Below, one piece after another: positions 51,188-59,856 of a stretch of DNA of 64,000 nucleotides. Source of the stretch: Streptomyces caeruleatus (GTDB taxonomy: Bacteria; Actinomycetota; Actinomycetes; Streptomycetales; Streptomycetaceae); the NCBI RefSeq assembly GCF_001514235.1, contig NZ_KQ948930.1, positions 1-64,000 of the forward strand. The letters run 5' to 3'. Made by a program: the position numbers and the translations under genes. Under the pieces are notes generated by a model. It worked only from the letters and a program-made list of their open reading frames with translations. It had not been told where the DNA came from and did no database searches. Within the stretch, counting starts at the first letter, position 1. Each line of letters opens with the position of its first letter.

Positions 51188-51817
51188 CTACGCCGGGTCG
51201 GGCTCACAGGGCACATTGAGGGAGAGAAGTGACGCGGATCCGTCGGATTTCATGAGGAGTTCGCTGATCGCGGCGTTGCGCAACCGGGGGAACACCCTGC
51301 GGTACTCCCCGGGCGGGATGGACAGCAGCGTGCACAGCACCAGGCGGAGGAGGGTGTTGTGGGCGACGACGAGGACGCGCTCGCCGGGGTGGGCGGCGGC
51401 GATACGGCGCAGCGCGGCGGCGCCTCGTTCCGCAGCGGCCGACGGGTCCTCCGCGCCCGGGAACGGATGGGCCACCGGGTCGGCCCGGAACGCCTCCGCG
51501 GCCCCGGGGTCCTCGGCCTCGAACTCCGCGAGCGTACGGCCCTCCAGCACGCCGAAGTCACATTCGCGCAGGGCGGGTTCGCGGTGCGGGGCGATGCGGA
51601 GGGCTCGGCAGGCGGGCTCGGCGGTGATCACGGCGCGGGAGAGGGTGGACGTCCAGACGGCGTCCACCGGGTGCGCGCCGGCCCACCGACCGAGCGCCTC
51701 GGCCTGCGCCCGGCCCGTGTCGGTCAGGGCCACGTCGCTGATCCCGGCGTACCGGTTCTCGGCGTGCCAGACGGTCTGCCCGTGGCGGGCGAGGAGGAGG
51801 GACGTGGCTGTGGTCAT
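51188..51817 (-). CDS. histidine phosphatase family protein
   Basis: A 209-aa phosphoglycerate-mutase-like phosphatase. The catalytic motif LARHGQTVWHAENRY has the phosphorylated His; the second His is in VLVVAHNTLLRLVL. RRVFPRLRNAAISEL near the end is typical of the broad phosphatase group. Substrate unknown; candidates include alpha-ribazole phosphate and sugar phosphates. Confidence 0.9.
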   Translation of the reverse strand: MTTATSLLLARHGQTVWHAENRYAGISDVALTDTGRAQAEALGRWAGAHPVDAVWTSTLSRAVITAEPACRALRIAPHREPALRECDFGVLEGRTLAEFEAEDPGAAEAFRADPVAHPFPGAEDPSAAAERGAAALRRIAAAHPGERVLVVAHNTLLRLVLCTLLSIPPGEYRRVFPRLRNAAISELLMKSDGSASLLSLNVPCEPDPA

Positions 51818-51974
51818 GGGCGGTCCAATGGTGCTCGGGGTGAGGGCTGGGGACGGGGCGTCGCGCAGCCCGGCGCTAGCGGGGTGCTGCCTCTCTGTGG
51901 GACGGGCGCCGCCCTAGGCGGCACGACTGCCCGCAGCTTGGCGGGCTGAACAGCCGACGGTGCTGCAACCCCCC

Positions 51975-52002
51975 AGGGGCGCGGGGAACTGCGCGACCAG
52001 CC
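51975..52002. repeat. dispersed 28-bp element, copy 2
   Basis: AGGGGCGCGGGGAACTGCGC followed by GACCAGCC is identical to the reverse complement of a segment at 15685-15718. It lies in the 258-nt gap between the histidine phosphatase and the FGGY kinase genes. Confidence 0.85.
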
Positions 52003-52075
52003 ACAAGCCACCCGCAGCCGCCATCGGACGCGAGGACCCGAGCTCGGGGGCCGCGGGACCGCGGCGGACGTACGT

Positions 52076-53545
52076 TCATGAGGCCGACGTATCCATGTCC
52101 AGGCGGGCCAGCGCATGCGCCGCGACCGAGGGCGGGAGCCAGCCCCGGGTGGTCAGTTCGTCCAGCAGGCGGGCGTACGGCGCGGCGAAGCGGGCCGTGC
52201 GGTCGGGGCGGGGTTCGACCGTCGTGCCGATACGGGCCATCCCCTCCGCGGCCGCCGCCAGATCGGGTGCCGCGCCCGTGCCGTATGCCGCCAACGCCGC
52301 CATGCCCAGGGCCGGTTCCGTCTGCTGCGGAACCCGGGCCGGGCGGCCCAGGATGTCGGCGCGCAGCTGGTTCCAGTACGGGCTGCGGGCGGCGCCGCCC
52401 GTGAAGGTGAGGGGGCCGTCGAGGGGGGCGCCCAGGTGGTGCAGGTAGTCCAGGCAGAGGCGTTCGGTGAAGGCCACGCCCTGGAGCAGTGCCGCCCACA
52501 GGTCGGCGTCGGACTCCGGTTCGCCCAGGACGAGGGCGAACGCCTCGGGGGCAAGGAAGGGGAAGCGTTCACCGGGCGACACCAGGGGGTACGTGATCGC
52601 GCCCGACGGCTCGTACGCCGCCGCCAGTGCGTCCATGGTCGCCGGGTCGGCCCCCGCGAACGCCGCCGTGAGCACGCCCGCGCCCACACTGGAGGCACCG
52701 CCGGGCAGCCAACTCCCGTCCGGGGCACGGTGGTTGTAGACCACGCCGGTCGGGTCCCGGACGGGGCTCGTGGACGCGCCCTTGAGGACCAGCGTGGTGC
52801 CGAGCACCGAGTTCCAGGAGCCGGGGCGCAGGGCGGCGGAGGCGATCTGGGCCGCGCAGCCGTCGGTCATCCCGGCGATGACGGGGGTGCCGGCGGGGAT
52901 GGCGGTGGCGTCGGCGGCGGTCGCGGAGACCTCGCCGAGGCGGGTGCCGGGGCGTACGACGTCGGGGATCGCGGTCTCGGGCAGGCCCAGTCGGGGCAGC
53001 ATGGCCGGCCAGGCGTCGCGCTCCAGGTCGTAGCCGGTCTTCAGGGCGTGGCTGGAGTCGGCCGGGGGCAGCTCGCCGGTGAGGAGGGAGACGACCAGGT
53101 CCGGCTGGTGGGTGATCCGTCCCGGCCCGTACTCCTCGGTCAGCCACAGCGCCTTGGGCAGCGCCCAGGTGTCCTGCACCGCGAGCCCCGCCATCCTCGC
53201 CCGCGCCGCGTGGGCCGTCGCCCGCCCGTCGTCGTACATCAGCGCGGGGCTCGTCGGCCGCCCCGCCCCGTCCGTCAGCAGCACCGTCCCGGACGTCCCG
53301 CACACCGCGAGCCCGCCGACCCCTGCCTTCGGCCGTCCCCGCAGCGCGGCCCGCGACGCCGTGCACAGCGCGTCCCACCACTCGGCCGGGTCCTGCTCAT
53401 GCCGCACTCCGTCCCGCCGCCCGCCGAGGGGCGCCGAGCCGCTGCCGAGGACGGTGCCGTCCCCGGTGACCAGCAGGGCCCGGACACTCTGGGTGCCCAG
53501 GTCGATCCCGAGCCAGGCGTCGCCCTCGACGTGCTCGTGCACCAT
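52076..53545 (-). CDS. FGGY-family carbohydrate kinase 1
   Basis: A 489-aa sugar or polyol kinase. The N-terminal phosphate motif is LGIDLGTQSVRALLV; the FGGY signature region is LTFTGGAARSPYWNQLRADI. The order and length fit the D-ribulokinase/xylulokinase/erythritol kinase group. ATG 53543-53545 with AGGGAGG upstream. It is divergent from the ABC binding-protein gene, sharing the 183-nt region with GTTAAC sites, which makes it a probable part of the same regulon. Confidence 0.92.
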   Translation of the reverse strand: MVHEHVEGDAWLGIDLGTQSVRALLVTGDGTVLGSGSAPLGGRRDGVRHEQDPAEWWDALCTASRAALRGRPKAGVGGLAVCGTSGTVLLTDGAGRPTSPALMYDDGRATAHAARARMAGLAVQDTWALPKALWLTEEYGPGRITHQPDLVVSLLTGELPPADSSHALKTGYDLERDAWPAMLPRLGLPETAIPDVVRPGTRLGEVSATAADATAIPAGTPVIAGMTDGCAAQIASAALRPGSWNSVLGTTLVLKGASTSPVRDPTGVVYNHRAPDGSWLPGGASSVGAGVLTAAFAGADPATMDALAAAYEPSGAITYPLVSPGERFPFLAPEAFALVLGEPESDADLWAALLQGVAFTERLCLDYLHHLGAPLDGPLTFTGGAARSPYWNQLRADILGRPARVPQQTEPALGMAALAAYGTGAAPDLAAAAEGMARIGTTVEPRPDRTARFAAPYARLLDELTTRGWLPPSVAAHALARLDMDTSAS

Positions 53546-53587
53546 CCGGACCTCCCTGTTCTGGGGGCGTTCATCGCGATCCGAGTC

Positions 53588-53689
53588 GTTAACTTCTCAC
53601 TCTGCCCTGAGATTTTCCCGTGCGCGAGGGATTGACGCCCAACTTCCGCCGTTCCACCCTCTGTTAACGAGTCGACTCGCCGTGTTAAC
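53588..53689. promoter_or_regulatory. three GTTAAC sites in the divergent control region
   Basis: GTTAAC at 53588-53593, 53663-53668 and 53684-53689. The first is preceded by GAGTC, the second followed by GAGTCGACTC, a perfect palindrome CGAGTCGACTCG at 53668-53679. Sites 2 and 3 are 21 bp apart, two helical turns. They probably bind the DeoR regulator encoded at 57941. Inference only. Confidence 0.5.
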
Positions 53690-53728
53690 CGCAACCGGAC
53701 CGGACCGAACCCCACGTGGAGGTCACGG

Positions 53729-55150
53729 ATGGACACGCACGTGCACGACCGCCGCCGCTTCCTGGCCCTGACCGCCGCGGCCGCCGCGACCCCGCTGCTC
53801 GCGGCCTGCGGTGCCGGGTTCGGCGGCGACGACAGCAAGAGCGACGGCTCGGCGGCGGACGACGTCACCGGCTCCTTCGACTGGAAGCGGGAGAAGGGCA
53901 CGACCGTCAAGGCGCTGCTCAACAAGCACCCGTACACGGACGCCCTGATCGCCGACCTGAAGTCGTTCACCGAGAAGACCGGCATCAAGGTCGAGTACGA
54001 CGTCTTCCCCGAGGACAACTACTTCGACAAGCTCACCGTCGACCTGTCCAGCGGACGCGCCTCCTACGACGTCTTCATGCTGGGCGCCTACATGGTCTGG
54101 CAGTACGGCCCGCCCGGCTGGCTGGAGGACCTCGGCCCCTGGATGCGCAACTCCGCCGCCACCGGCACCGAATGGGACCAGGCCGACTTCTTCCCCAACC
54201 TCCTCCAGGCCGACCAGTGGTCCCTGAAGGCGGGCGCGCCGCTCGGCCAGGGCGGCCAGTACGCGCTGCCGTGGGGCTGGGAGACCAACGTCGTCGCCTA
54301 CAACACGGACGTCTTCAAGAAGCTCGGCCTCAAGCCCGCCGAGACCTTCGACGAGCTGCGCGAGATCTCCGGCGCCATCAAGGAGAAGGCGCCGGGCGCC
54401 GGTTTCGACGGCATGTACGGGATCGCCGTACGGGGGTCGAGGAGCTGGGCGACGATCCACCCGGGCTTCATGACGATGTACGCCCGTAACGGGCTGAAGG
54501 ACTTCACGGTCTCCGGCGGGAAGCTCACACCCGCCATGAACAGTCCCGAGGCCGTCGCGTTCACCGAGGACTGGGCCGGCATGGTCAAGCAGGGCGGGCC
54601 GCCGTCCTGGACGTCGTACACCTGGTACCAGTGCTCCAGCGACCTCGGGGCGAAGAAGGCCGGGATGCTCTTCGACGCGGACACGGCGGCCTACTTCCAG
54701 GCGGTGAAGGGCGCCAGCCCCGCCTCCGGGAAGATCGCCTTCCACCCCGGGCCGAAGGGACCGGACGGGTCCCTCGCCACCAACATGTGGATCTGGTCGC
54801 TCGGCATGAACGCCAAGAGCAAGAAGAAGAGCGCCAGTTGGCTGTTCCTGCAGTGGGCGACCGGCAAGGAGCACCTGCTCAGGAGCGCGATCACGCACAA
54901 CCACATCGACCCGGTACGGAAGTCGATCGCCGACGCCGCCGCCTACAAGGACAAGATGAGGCATCTGCCCGGCTTCATCGAGACCTTCGAGACGGTCGTC
55001 GACCAGACGAAGATCCAGTTCACCCCGCAGGCCCAGTTCTTCGACGCGACCACCAGCTGGGCCTCCGCCCTCCAGGAGATCTACGGCGGCAGCGGCGCCA
55101 AGTCGGTCCTCGACGACCTGGCGGGCGACCTCGCCGGCAAGGTGGGCTAG
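53729..55150 (+). CDS. ABC transporter sugar- or polyol-binding lipoprotein
   Basis: A 473-aa extracellular solute-binding protein of family 1. The signal HDRRRFLALTAAAAATPLLA has a twin-arginine-like start and a lipobox LAAC. The body (GIKVEYDVFPEDNYFDKLTV; MLGAYMVWQYGPPGWLEDLG) fits binders of sugars, polyols or oligosaccharides. GGAGG lies upstream of the ATG. It begins an operon that includes the two permeases, an ATPase and the DeoR regulator. Confidence 0.92.
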   Translation: MDTHVHDRRRFLALTAAAAATPLLAACGAGFGGDDSKSDGSAADDVTGSFDWKREKGTTVKALLNKHPYTDALIADLKSFTEKTGIKVEYDVFPEDNYFDKLTVDLSSGRASYDVFMLGAYMVWQYGPPGWLEDLGPWMRNSAATGTEWDQADFFPNLLQADQWSLKAGAPLGQGGQYALPWGWETNVVAYNTDVFKKLGLKPAETFDELREISGAIKEKAPGAGFDGMYGIAVRGSRSWATIHPGFMTMYARNGLKDFTVSGGKLTPAMNSPEAVAFTEDWAGMVKQGGPPSWTSYTWYQCSSDLGAKKAGMLFDADTAAYFQAVKGASPASGKIAFHPGPKGPDGSLATNMWIWSLGMNAKSKKKSASWLFLQWATGKEHLLRSAITHNHIDPVRKSIADAAAYKDKMRHLPGFIETFETVVDQTKIQFTPQAQFFDATTSWASALQEIYGGSGAKSVLDDLAGDLAGKVG

Positions 55151-55154
55151 CCCC

Positions 55155-56036
55155 ATGGGATGGCGGCTCGCTCTGCGCCCGTACGTCCTGATCGTCCCCG
55201 CACTCCTGCTGACCTGCGGAATCCTGTACCCCTTCGGGCTCGGCCTCTACTACACCCTCTTCGACTTCTCGGCGAGCAAGCCGCAGCCGGACATGGTGCG
55301 GTTCGAGAACTACCAGACGGTCTTCACACAGGAGGCGTTCTGGAACTCGGCGTGGGTGACGGTGCTGTACGCGGTCGGGGCAGCCGCCGTCGAGACGGTC
55401 CTCGGGGTCACCGTCGCCCTGCTGCTGCACCGGTCGACGATCGTCGGACGGGTGCTGGAGAAGATCCTGATCCTGCCGCTGATGATCGCGCCGGTGATCG
55501 CGGCGATCATCTGGAAGCTGATGCTCCAGCCGTCGGTGGGGGTGATCAACTACCTGCTGAGACCCTTCGGCCTCGGCGGAGTCCAGTGGACGGACACCCC
55601 GACCGGCGCCCTGCTGTCGTCGATCGCCGTGGACGTCTGGGTCTACACCCCGTTCGTGGCGATCCTCGCCCTCGCCGGCCTGCGGTCGCTGCCCACCTCC
55701 CCCTTCGAGGCGGCGGCCGTGGACGGTGCGGGCTGGTGGTACACCTTCCGCCGCCTCACGCTGCCGATGCTGTGGCCGTACGTCCTCGTCGCGGTGATCT
55801 TCCGCTTCATGGACTCGCTGAAGGTGTTCGACATCATCTACGCCCTGACGGAGGGCGGCCCGGGCGACTCGACCGTCGTCCTGCAGATCCGGGCGTACCT
55901 GGAGGCGATCCGCTTCCAGCGGTACTCGTTCGGCATCAGCTACACGATCGTGCTGTGGGCCGTCGTGTATCTCGCCGCGATGGTGCTGGTCAAGCATCTG
56001 GGGAAGATCCAGCGGAAGGCGGCCGAGGCGAAATGA
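55155..56036 (+). CDS. ABC sugar transporter permease 1 (MalF-like)
   Basis: A 293-aa inner-membrane protein with six helices. EAA loop: SPFEAAAVDGAGWWYTFRRL. The start is 4 nt after the binding-protein stop; its last codons overlap the next gene by ATGA. It forms the channel with permease 2. Confidence 0.93.
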   Translation: MGWRLALRPYVLIVPALLLTCGILYPFGLGLYYTLFDFSASKPQPDMVRFENYQTVFTQEAFWNSAWVTVLYAVGAAAVETVLGVTVALLLHRSTIVGRVLEKILILPLMIAPVIAAIIWKLMLQPSVGVINYLLRPFGLGGVQWTDTPTGALLSSIAVDVWVYTPFVAILALAGLRSLPTSPFEAAAVDGAGWWYTFRRLTLPMLWPYVLVAVIFRFMDSLKVFDIIYALTEGGPGDSTVVLQIRAYLEAIRFQRYSFGISYTIVLWAVVYLAAMVLVKHLGKIQRKAAEAK

Positions 56037-56863
56037 CCGTGCAAAAACGCCTGTTGGGGTGGCTGGCGGACGCCGCCCTCATCCTCTACTTCCTGTTCGC
56101 GCTCTTCCCGATCGCCTGGATGGTGATCCTCTCCCTGAAGCCGACGAACGAGCTCTTCTCCACCTACTTCTCCTTCTCCCCCACCCTCGACGGCTACCGC
56201 ACGGTCCTCGGCGACAGCGAGGGCATCCCGTTCGTGCGGTTCTTCGTCAACAGCCTGGTGGTGTCGGTGGGCGCGGTGGTCCTGTCGCTTCTCGTGGGGC
56301 TCCCGGCGGCGTACGCCTCGGCGCGCTGGCGGTTCAAGGGCTCGGAGAACCTGATGTTCACGCTGCTGTCGTTCCGGTTCGCGCCCGAACTCACCGTGAT
56401 CATCCCGCTGTTCGTGCTCTACCAGAAGCTCGGCCTCTTCGACACGTACGTCGGCATGATCTGGGTGCTCCAGCTCGTCACGCTCCCCCTGATCGTGTGG
56501 ATCATGCGCTCGTACTTCGCCGACCTCACCCCCGAGCTGGAGCAGGCGGCGCTGCTGGACGGCTACACGCGCAAGCAGGCGTTCGTGCGAGTGGCGCTCC
56601 CTCTGGTGAAGCCGGGAGTAGCGGCCGTATCCCTCCTCGCCTTCATCTTCGCGTGGAACAACTTCGTCTTCCCGCTCATCCTGACCTCCAACGAGGCCCA
56701 GACCGTGACCGTGGGCGCCCTGTCCTTCCTCGGCGGCGACCGCCCCAAGTACAACCTCACGGCCGCCGCCGCGCTCGTCTCCGTCGTACCGCCGCTGCTG
56801 CTGGCCCTCACCATCCAGCGGTATCTGGTGCGGGGCCTGTCGTTCGGGGCGGTGAAGTCATGA
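56033..56863 (+). CDS. ABC sugar transporter permease 2 (MalG-like)
   Basis: A 276-aa six-helix permease from ATG 56033-56035 (ATGA overlap with permease 1). EAA loop: PELEQAALLDGYTRKQAFVR. The N-terminal segment (LADAALILYFLFALFPIAWM) is typical of CUT1 permeases. Its stop overlaps the next start by 4 nt. Confidence 0.94.
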   Translation: MTVQKRLLGWLADAALILYFLFALFPIAWMVILSLKPTNELFSTYFSFSPTLDGYRTVLGDSEGIPFVRFFVNSLVVSVGAVVLSLLVGLPAAYASARWRFKGSENLMFTLLSFRFAPELTVIIPLFVLYQKLGLFDTYVGMIWVLQLVTLPLIVWIMRSYFADLTPELEQAALLDGYTRKQAFVRVALPLVKPGVAAVSLLAFIFAWNNFVFPLILTSNEAQTVTVGALSFLGGDRPKYNLTAAAALVSVVPPLLLALTIQRYLVRGLSFGAVKS

Positions 56864-57948
56864 TCCGGCTGTCGGGCATCCGCAAGACCTACGGCAAGGT
56901 CACCGCGCTGGACGGCCTGGAACTGGACGTCCGGGAGGGCGAGTTCTTCTGCCTCCTCGGCCCGTCGGGCGCCGGCAAGACAACGACCCTGAAGACCGTC
57001 GCCGGCCTGGAGAACCCCGACGCCGGCACGGTCACGCTCGACGGCAGGGACATGCGCGGCGTCGAGCCGTACGACCGGGGCGTCGCGATGTGCTTCGAGA
57101 GCTACGCCCTCTACCCGCACAAGTCGGCCTACGACAACCTCGCCTCCCCGCTCCGCTCCCCCCGCCACCGCCTGCCCGCCGACCGGGCCCGGCAGCGGAT
57201 CGGCGAGATCGCCGAACTCCTCGGCATCTCCGCCCTGTTGGACCGCCCGGTCGGCCGGCTCTCCAACGGCCAACGCCAGCGCGTGGCCCTCGGCCGGGTC
57301 CTGGTCCGCCCGGCCCGCGCCTTCCTCCTGGACGAGCCCCTCTCCCACCTGGACGCCAAGCTGCGCCAGCAGATGCGGGCGGAGCTGAAGGCGATCGGGG
57401 CCGTCCAGCGCACCACGACCCTCTACGTCACCCATGACTCCGTCGAGGCCCTGGCGCTGGGCGACCGGATCGGGGTCATCCGGGACGGGAGGATCGTGCA
57501 GACGGGGACGCGGGAGGAGATCTGGTACCGCCCCTATGACACGGAGGTCGCGCGCGCCTTCGGCCGCCCCCGGATCAACCTGCTGCCGGGGACGGTGACG
57601 CCGGACAGCGGCTTCCGCACCGCGGACGGCAAGGTCGAGCTGCCGATCCTCAGCGCCGCCGCCCCCGGCACGGACGTACTGATCGGCGTCCGGCCCCGCG
57701 ACCTCACCCTCGGCGAGGGCCCGGGGCACCGGCTCACCGGCACGGTCTACGTCACCGAGGTGCTCGGCCGGTCGGTGGAGGTCACCGTCCGCCTCGGCGA
57801 GCAGCACGTGTCATTGGTCGCCCCGCGCGGCGAGGTGACCGCCCTGCGTCCCGACGATCCGGTACGTCTGTCGGTCCGGCCTGAGAACCTGCTCCTGTTC
57901 GAGGCCGACCGGCCGGAGCGCCCAGGACGAAGGATCGACCATGAATAA
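56860..57948 (+). CDS. ABC transporter ATPase 1 (UgpC/MalK-like) with Q-loop variant
   Basis: A 362-aa ATPase from ATG 56860-56862. Walker A GPSGAGKTTT, signature LSNGQRQRVA (Gly replaced by Asn), Walker B FLLDEPLSHLDA, switch His in LYVTHDSVEA. The Q-loop has Glu in place of Gln (CFESYALYPH). The C-terminal 120 residues form a TOBE-like domain (VLIGVRPRDLTLG). A second ATPase with the same Glu change lies downstream, which suggests the two form a heterodimer. Confidence 0.92.
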   Translation: MIRLSGIRKTYGKVTALDGLELDVREGEFFCLLGPSGAGKTTTLKTVAGLENPDAGTVTLDGRDMRGVEPYDRGVAMCFESYALYPHKSAYDNLASPLRSPRHRLPADRARQRIGEIAELLGISALLDRPVGRLSNGQRQRVALGRVLVRPARAFLLDEPLSHLDAKLRQQMRAELKAIGAVQRTTTLYVTHDSVEALALGDRIGVIRDGRIVQTGTREEIWYRPYDTEVARAFGRPRINLLPGTVTPDSGFRTADGKVELPILSAAAPGTDVLIGVRPRDLTLGEGPGHRLTGTVYVTEVLGRSVEVTVRLGEQHVSLVAPRGEVTALRPDDPVRLSVRPENLLLFEADRPERPGRRIDHE

Positions 57949-58753
57949 CGCGCAGGGCCCCGCCGCCCGCCAGGCCGCGATGGCCGAGCGGGTCCTCGCC
58001 GACGGCACGGCGACGGCGGCCGAGCTCGCCGAGCACTTCGGCGTGAGCCTGATGACGATCCACCGGGACCTCGACGAGCTCGAACGCCAGGGCATCGTCC
58101 GCAAATTCAGAGGCGGGGTGACAGCCCAGCCCTCCGGTGTCTTCGAGTCGAACGTGCAGTACCGCCTGAAGACCATGCGCGCGGAGAAGGCCGCCGTCGC
58201 CGACCGCGCCCTGAAACTGATCGAGCCCGGCATGGCGATCCTGCTGGACGACTCCACCTCCACCCTGGAGATAGCGCGCGGACTGCGCCTGGGCGAGATA
58301 ACGCCGCTCACGGTCGTCACCAACTTCCTGGAGGCGATCAACCTCCTCTCCGACCAGCGCGGCATCCACCTGATGGCCCTCGGCGGCGACTACGACCCGC
58401 TGCACTCCTCCTTCCTCGGCGTGTCCTGCGTCGAGGCGATCGAGCAGCTGCGCGTGGACGTCTGCTTCACCTCCACCTCGGCCGTGCGCGGGGGCTACGC
58501 CTACCACCAGGAACAGCACATCGTGTCGGTGAAGCGGGCCATGCTCGACGCCGCCGCCCGCAACATCCTCCTCATCGACCACACCAAGCTCGCCAGGGCC
58601 GCCCTGCACCGGGTGGTCCCCCTCTCCCGCTTCGACCTGCTCCTCGTGGACGACGGGGCGTCGGCGGAGGCGCTGCGGGACCTGGACGAGCACAAGGTCA
58701 CCTACGAGGTCTGCGCCAGGCCAGGTCCTGGGGCCCCGACCATGACGACGTGA
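57941..58753 (+). CDS. DeoR-family transcriptional regulator
   Basis: A 270-aa repressor. The N-terminal helix-turn-helix (TAAELAEHFGVSLMTIHRDLDELE) is the DeoR signature. The C-terminal sensor domain resembles phosphorylated-sugar binders (LLDDSTSTLEIARGL; VRGGYAYHQEQHIVSVKRAM). It overlaps ATPase 1 by 8 nt. It likely controls this cluster by binding a sugar or polyol phosphate made by the FGGY kinases. Confidence 0.93.
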   Translation: MNNAQGPAARQAAMAERVLADGTATAAELAEHFGVSLMTIHRDLDELERQGIVRKFRGGVTAQPSGVFESNVQYRLKTMRAEKAAVADRALKLIEPGMAILLDDSTSTLEIARGLRLGEITPLTVVTNFLEAINLLSDQRGIHLMALGGDYDPLHSSFLGVSCVEAIEQLRVDVCFTSTSAVRGGYAYHQEQHIVSVKRAMLDAAARNILLIDHTKLARAALHRVVPLSRFDLLLVDDGASAEALRDLDEHKVTYEVCARPGPGAPTMTT

Positions 58754-58773
58754 CGACGTGACGAAGGGCAGCG

Positions 58774-59856
58774 ATGACCGAGCTGGAGCTACGTGATCTG
58801 CGCAAGACCTACCGTGCGCGGGGCCGCCCCTCGGTGGACGCCGTACGCGGCATCGACCTGACCCTCCACTCCGGCGAGCTGCTCGGTCTGCTCGGCCCGT
58901 CGGGCTGCGGGAAGTCGACGACCCTGCGGATGATCGCCGGGCTGGAGACGGTGACCGGCGGCGACATCCTGGTCGGCGGCACCTCGGTCATCTCCCGCCC
59001 GGCCCAGCAGCGCAACATCGGGGTCGCCTTCGAGAACTACGCCCTCTACCCGCCCCTCACGGTCGCGGAGAACCTGGCCTTCGGCCTGAAGGCCCGCAAG
59101 AAAGCGGCCCGGGGAGACGTGGCCCGCAAGGTCAAGGACATCGCCGACCGCGTGGACCTGACCCCCCTCCTCGACGCCCACCCCGCCGGCCTCTCCAGCG
59201 GCCAGAAGCAACGCGTCTCCCTCGCCCGGGCCCTGATCCGCGAACCGGACGTCCTCCTCCTCGACGAACCCCTCTCCCATCTGGACGCGGCCCAGCGCGA
59301 CACGACCCGCCGCGAACTCAAGCGCATCCAGCGCGACCTGGGCCACACCACCATCCTCGTCACCCACGACCAGGAGGAGGCCCTGTCCCTCGCCGACCGG
59401 ATCGCCGTGATGAAGGACGGCGTCATCCAGCAGCTCGGCACCCCGTACGAGATCTACGACAGCCCCGCCAACGTCTTCGTGGCGGACTTCGTCGGGGAGC
59501 CGGCGATCAACCTCCTGCCGGGCGTGGCGACGGACGACGGCCACGCCCGCCTCTCCGGCACGGCACGGATCGCGCTGCCGGTGCCGGTGGCGGCGGGCCG
59601 CGAGGTGGTGGTCGGGATCCGCCCCGAGGACCTCACCCTCACCGGCGAGGACGGCGGCCTCACCGCCCGCGTCATCGCCCACGAGCCCCTCCTGGAGTCG
59701 GGCATCGCGACCCTCGCCCTCGACGGCGTCGACAAGCCCCTCGTCGTCCTCACCGTCCCCGAGATCCGCCTCGCCCACGACGACCTCGTCCAGGTCACCG
59801 CCGACCCTCACCTCACCCATGTCTTCGACGCCGAGACAGGAGACTCCCTTCGATGA
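58774..59856 (+). CDS. ABC transporter ATPase 2 (MalK-like) with Q-loop variant
   Basis: A 360-aa ATPase. Walker A GPSGCGKSTT, Q-loop AFENYALYPP (Glu instead of Gln), signature LSSGQKQRVS, Walker B LLLDEPLSHLDA, switch His in ILVTHDQEEA. TOBE domain at the C-terminus (VVVGIRPEDLTL). GAAGGGCAG precedes the ATG; the stop overlaps the next gene (ATGA). Confidence 0.92.
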   Translation: MTELELRDLRKTYRARGRPSVDAVRGIDLTLHSGELLGLLGPSGCGKSTTLRMIAGLETVTGGDILVGGTSVISRPAQQRNIGVAFENYALYPPLTVAENLAFGLKARKKAARGDVARKVKDIADRVDLTPLLDAHPAGLSSGQKQRVSLARALIREPDVLLLDEPLSHLDAAQRDTTRRELKRIQRDLGHTTILVTHDQEEALSLADRIAVMKDGVIQQLGTPYEIYDSPANVFVADFVGEPAINLLPGVATDDGHARLSGTARIALPVPVAAGREVVVGIRPEDLTLTGEDGGLTARVIAHEPLLESGIATLALDGVDKPLVVLTVPEIRLAHDDLVQVTADPHLTHVFDAETGDSLR

